Shown: positions 61,809 through 64,000 of the stretch, piece by piece
Layout: the number at the start of each line of letters is the position of its first letter
Position numbering within the stretch: position 1 is the stretch's first letter
Source of the DNA: Bremerella sp. JC817
Lineage (GTDB): Bacteria > Planctomycetota > Planctomycetia > Pirellulales > Pirellulaceae
Reading direction: 5' to 3'
Assembly (NCBI RefSeq): GCF_040718835.1
Contig: NZ_JBFEFG010000274.1
Coordinates: forward strand, 248,001 to 312,000
Length of the DNA: 64,000 nt
Position numbers and translations under genes: made by a program
The notes under the pieces: generated by a model
Told to the model about the DNA's origin: nothing
Databases searched by the model: none
Seen by the model: only the letters and a program-made list of their open reading frames with translations

Positions 61809-63359
61809 CTAAGGGGCGACTTCTACTTTCAGTTGCCCCACGACCTGCGAGACCGGCAGGAACGCGGCGAAGGCGTCCGAACCGCTAAGGTTCGTTTGCG
61901 TGACCTTGATATAGTCGACGCCAATTCCTCCCTTGCCGCGTGTCGCATCGAGTGGCAGCCAGCGATCGCCGACCCAGGCCTCCGTCCACATGTGATAGGC
62001 GAAACCATGTTTCTCGCCGTAATCGACGTAGACGAGGCCCATTGCTCCTCGCGCAGGAATCCCCTGGGCTCGGAGCAATGAGATCAATAGCACCGAATGT
62101 TCCGTACAGTCGCCAACCTTGGCCTGGGCGACTTCTGCCGCCGACAAAAAGCCTTGCGAGAAGTTCTTCTCTTGAATCGTTTGATGGACGAACTTTTCCA
62201 GGGCGATCGCTCGCTCTGACGGCGTCCCTTTCAGGGAAGCAACCTGACCGCTAAGCGTCTTTACCGCCGGATCGTTCACTTGAACGAGCGGGCTCGCCTC
62301 GCGATCAGCAGCCACAGGCGCTTCCATGGCCGGCAATCCGGCAGGCAGTTTTCCTTCGGCCGGCACCCGGTACACAGCCAATTCGGCCGTGTGCTCGTCG
62401 ATTGCTTTCACGGCCTGATTCGCTTCACTGGCGAACACTTTCGCTGGCTCGCCTGAGTTCAACGTGACGCGATACTCAAGCTTTTCGAGTTGATCGCGAT
62501 TTTCCTTCGGCATCCCTGGGGCAGGCACAATCGTATCGAGTGCCCAGTCGAACGAGACTTCTTTATTAGGGCTTAAGGCGAACTCCTTCGAGCAGCGAAA
62601 GAGTTCGAACTGCTGAGCCGGAGCGAAGCTTTTCACCATTTGGCCAGTTTCGTCAAGCCAATAGAACGACTCCATCTGCACGTCTTTGGAGGGCTGTTCC
62701 ACCACTTTGGCTTTCAGCAGCGACTGCTTCGAGCCATCCAAAAGCGTGACTTCTTCTTTGTCGATTGCCGTGACGGTTGTCTTGCCGGCTCGATTGAGGG
62801 CAGGCATCAGCACACTCGCCTCGACGGTGTCGCCTGGCTTCAGTGGAGGGTCGGTAAACAGTTGATGGAAGCGAAACCGCCCGCCAGCCGAGGATTGCCA
62901 GGCGATCTTGTCGCGATTGGCGACTTCGCCATTCGGTTTGTAGGTAACAATCGTCAGCGATTTGCCATCTGCCGAGACATCGCCGCTGTATCGAACCGAT
63001 GATCCGGCCTGGCTCATCTTGGTCGTGAATTTCTGCAGTTCCCCTTGGGGAGATTCGAGATAGACGTTCTCGAGAACGATTTTCAGCGGCTGCCCCGACC
63101 GCATCAGGGTCATTTGTTCGACGGTCGTGGTGCGAACCAGAGAAGTTTCGCCGAAGGTGAGATGCTCGATCTGTTGCCGCATGTGGCCAATTTTTTCTCC
63201 CTTCAGAACAACAGCCCCCCAGGTTTCCTGTCGAGATTCAACCTTTTCGACCGGCGGTGAAACGGGACCGGGAGCCGAGGGATCGTCACAACCGGTAAGA
63301 CCGCTCCAGACGAACCCGATCAATAACATCCATGGAAGGCATCGACGGGGGGAGTTCAT
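61809..63359 (-). CDS. Lipoprotein with C-terminal transglutaminase-like domain
   Basis: A 516-residue protein. The signal ends in the lipobox LTGC (MNSPRRCLPWMLLIGFVWSGLTGC). Beta-rich repeats follow, and then a transglutaminase-like cysteine-protease domain: KVGDCTEHSVLLISLLRAQGIPARGAMGLVYV (catalytic Cys), GFAYHMWTEAWVGDRWLPLDATRG (catalytic His and Asp). This fold in bacteria acts as a peptidase or amidase as often as a cross-linker; the substrate is unknown. I chose the ATG at 63359 because it starts the lipoprotein signal; the frame from 63443 adds unrelated residues. Confidence 0.87.
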   Translation of the reverse strand: MNSPRRCLPWMLLIGFVWSGLTGCDDPSAPGPVSPPVEKVESRQETWGAVVLKGEKIGHMRQQIEHLTFGETSLVRTTTVEQMTLMRSGQPLKIVLENVYLESPQGELQKFTTKMSQAGSSVRYSGDVSADGKSLTIVTYKPNGEVANRDKIAWQSSAGGRFRFHQLFTDPPLKPGDTVEASVLMPALNRAGKTTVTAIDKEEVTLLDGSKQSLLKAKVVEQPSKDVQMESFYWLDETGQMVKSFAPAQQFELFRCSKEFALSPNKEVSFDWALDTIVPAPGMPKENRDQLEKLEYRVTLNSGEPAKVFASEANQAVKAIDEHTAELAVYRVPAEGKLPAGLPAMEAPVAADREASPLVQVNDPAVKTLSGQVASLKGTPSERAIALEKFVHQTIQEKNFSQGFLSAAEVAQAKVGDCTEHSVLLISLLRAQGIPARGAMGLVYVDYGEKHGFAYHMWTEAWVGDRWLPLDATRGKGGIGVDYIKVTQTNLSGSDAFAAFLPVSQVVGQLKVEVAP

Positions 63360-63412
63360 GTGGCAGGTGGGGTGAAAAAGATTCCGAAAAGCGACATGTG
63401 TCCTCACGGAAA

Positions 63413-63436
63413 AGTATACCAAACGCAACATGCGTT
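63413..63436 (-). promoter_or_regulatory. Candidate promoter and operator of the transglutaminase-like gene
   Basis: On the minus strand TATACT (63418-63413) fits a -10 box 54 bases before the ATG. Just upstream is the inverted repeat AACGCA-ACA-TGCGTT (63422-63436), in the spacer region where a regulator could block polymerase. The -35 box is poor (TTGGGG, spacer 19). Confidence 0.35.
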
Positions 63437-63597
63437 GCCCCAATGATTCACCAGAGAGGGCCGGAAGGTCAAATGCAACGTGCTGGGTGAAGTCTCTGCC
63501 GGTCGTAGCGATCGAGCAGGGGAGAAGGCTGCGTGTTCCGCCGAATTGCTGCGGTTTTGAGCGCCAGAAATTAGTGGCGACAGAATTCCAAATTTGT

Positions 63598-63765
63598 ACC
63601 GTAAGGTCAAAAGATGACCCATTTTACGGTGCTATGTTCTCGTAAGAACCGCGTGAGGAAACTCATCACCGCCCTCCTTAGTGAGCTTCCTACCGAGTGC
63701 AGCGCTTTGCCGCAAACAGATGCACAAATATCGGCACCACGCGACGAAATCCAACCTAGGATTTC
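63598..63765 (+). ncRNA. Three tandem hairpins in the leader of the last gene (structured RNA candidate)
   Basis: Within the 484-base gap three stem-loops follow each other. First, ACCGTAA with TTACGGT (63598-63604/63624-63630) encloses GGTCA with TGACC. Second, AGGAAACTCA with TGAGCTTCCT (63656-63665/63682-63691, one mismatch). Third, GAAATCC with GGATTTC (63746-63752/63759-63765, 6-base loop). They end 78 bases before the ATG at 63844. A leader element, an sRNA or chance pairing are the options. Confidence 0.4.
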
Positions 63766-63843
63766 ATGAGACAAAAGTGAACAACTTGGAAGGGAAACTG
63801 AGGCGTCCCAACCGAGCCTGGACAACCGGAGCAGAGGTCACTC

Positions 63844-64000
63844 ATGGGCTTCTTAAAAAGATTTTTCAAAAGCGTCTTCCACGAGAACGAACTGGGCCGA
63901 ATGGGCAACAGTTTCGAGCATCTGTCGGAAGAACAATTGGAAGCACACCTGGACGTAGGCAGCTATAACGGCTTCGAACTGACCGAAGCTGTCCGCCCTT
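63844..64000 (+). CDS. Start of an unidentified gene (3' end outside window)
   Basis: The last 157 bases hold an ATG with AGAGG about eight bases upstream and 52 codons without a stop. The product begins MGFLKRFFKSVFHENELGRM and continues with an acidic, apparently helical segment (FEHLSEEQLEAHLDV). The first 12 residues are basic and amphipathic. I do not recognise a family. An overlapping frame from 63681 in another phase is not supported by a ribosome site. The gene is preceded by an unusually long, hairpin-rich leader. Confidence 0.65.
   Translation, partial: MGFLKRFFKSVFHENELGRMGNSFEHLSEEQLEAHLDVGSYNGFELTEAVRP

Noticed and set aside
63681..63968. A 95-codon open frame crossing the start of the last gene
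   Set aside because: It is in a different phase from the well-supported ATG at 63844, lies across hairpin-rich leader sequence and has no ribosome site.

Overview
The window looks like a chromosomal segment of a planctomycete, most likely in the Pirellulaceae (Blastopirellula/Bremerella-like; this placement is inference). The main reasons are four DUF1559 genes (type IV-pilin-like N-terminus plus an H-X9-DG/DA C-terminal motif), the small lipoproteins beside them, a DUF1570-type protein, a formylmethanofuran dehydrogenase A homologue, mcsA-mcsB, an ECF41 sigma factor and moderately high GC. I see no rRNA, tRNA, CRISPR array, insertion sequence or prophage. Most of the segment is housekeeping sequence with a secreted/surface-protein block at the left end.

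Layout. 0-0.4 kb: end of a 6-phosphofructokinase gene with a clear terminator. 0.6-10.1 kb: four DUF1559/lipoprotein modules, two on the plus strand and two on the minus strand, around an ECF41 sigma factor/AhpD-like operon and a sialidase-like gene; one DUF1559 copy has a single-base frameshift. 10.3-15.6 kb (minus): FG-GAP protein, small membrane protein, glutaminyl-cyclase-like M28 enzyme, family 9 glycosyltransferase, PDZ protein. 15.7-24.7 kb: two RNA methyltransferase-like genes, folD, cysI, fhcA, tatC, manA. 24.7-33.8 kb: HlyD/DUF3302 pair, rluB-like, pyrK, rpsT, TPR protein, cobA-hemD fusion, prenyltransferase-repeat protein. 34-49.3 kb: class V aminotransferase, coaD, a TIM44/zinc-ribbon/TerB-like protein, mcsAB, trpE, xdhC and a mobA-like gene, then a lipoprotein/ABC ATPase/LURP-one cluster. 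49.6-64 kb: trpBA, mutM, a Tat-exported protein with an HExxH protein, the amtB-glnB-glnD nitrogen cluster, a TolB-like/NUDIX pair, a transglutaminase-like lipoprotein and the start of an unidentified gene.

Functional links. cobA-hemD makes the siroheme precursor that CysI needs. AmtB, PII (with Tyr51) and GlnD form the standard nitrogen-status circuit, here with a terminator between glnB and glnD. trpE, trpB and trpA are present but split over two loci. TatC is encoded together with two apparent Tat substrates. The ECF41 operon is preceded by an exact match to the promoter motif I recall for this sigma group, which predicts autoregulation.

Most promising for new biology: the lipoprotein/ABC-ATPase/LURP-one cluster that lacks a permease, the roughly 120-residue acidic insert in TatC, the TIM44/zinc-ribbon/TerB-like protein, and three tandem hairpins ahead of the last gene. 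All positions were read by eye; no database search was run.
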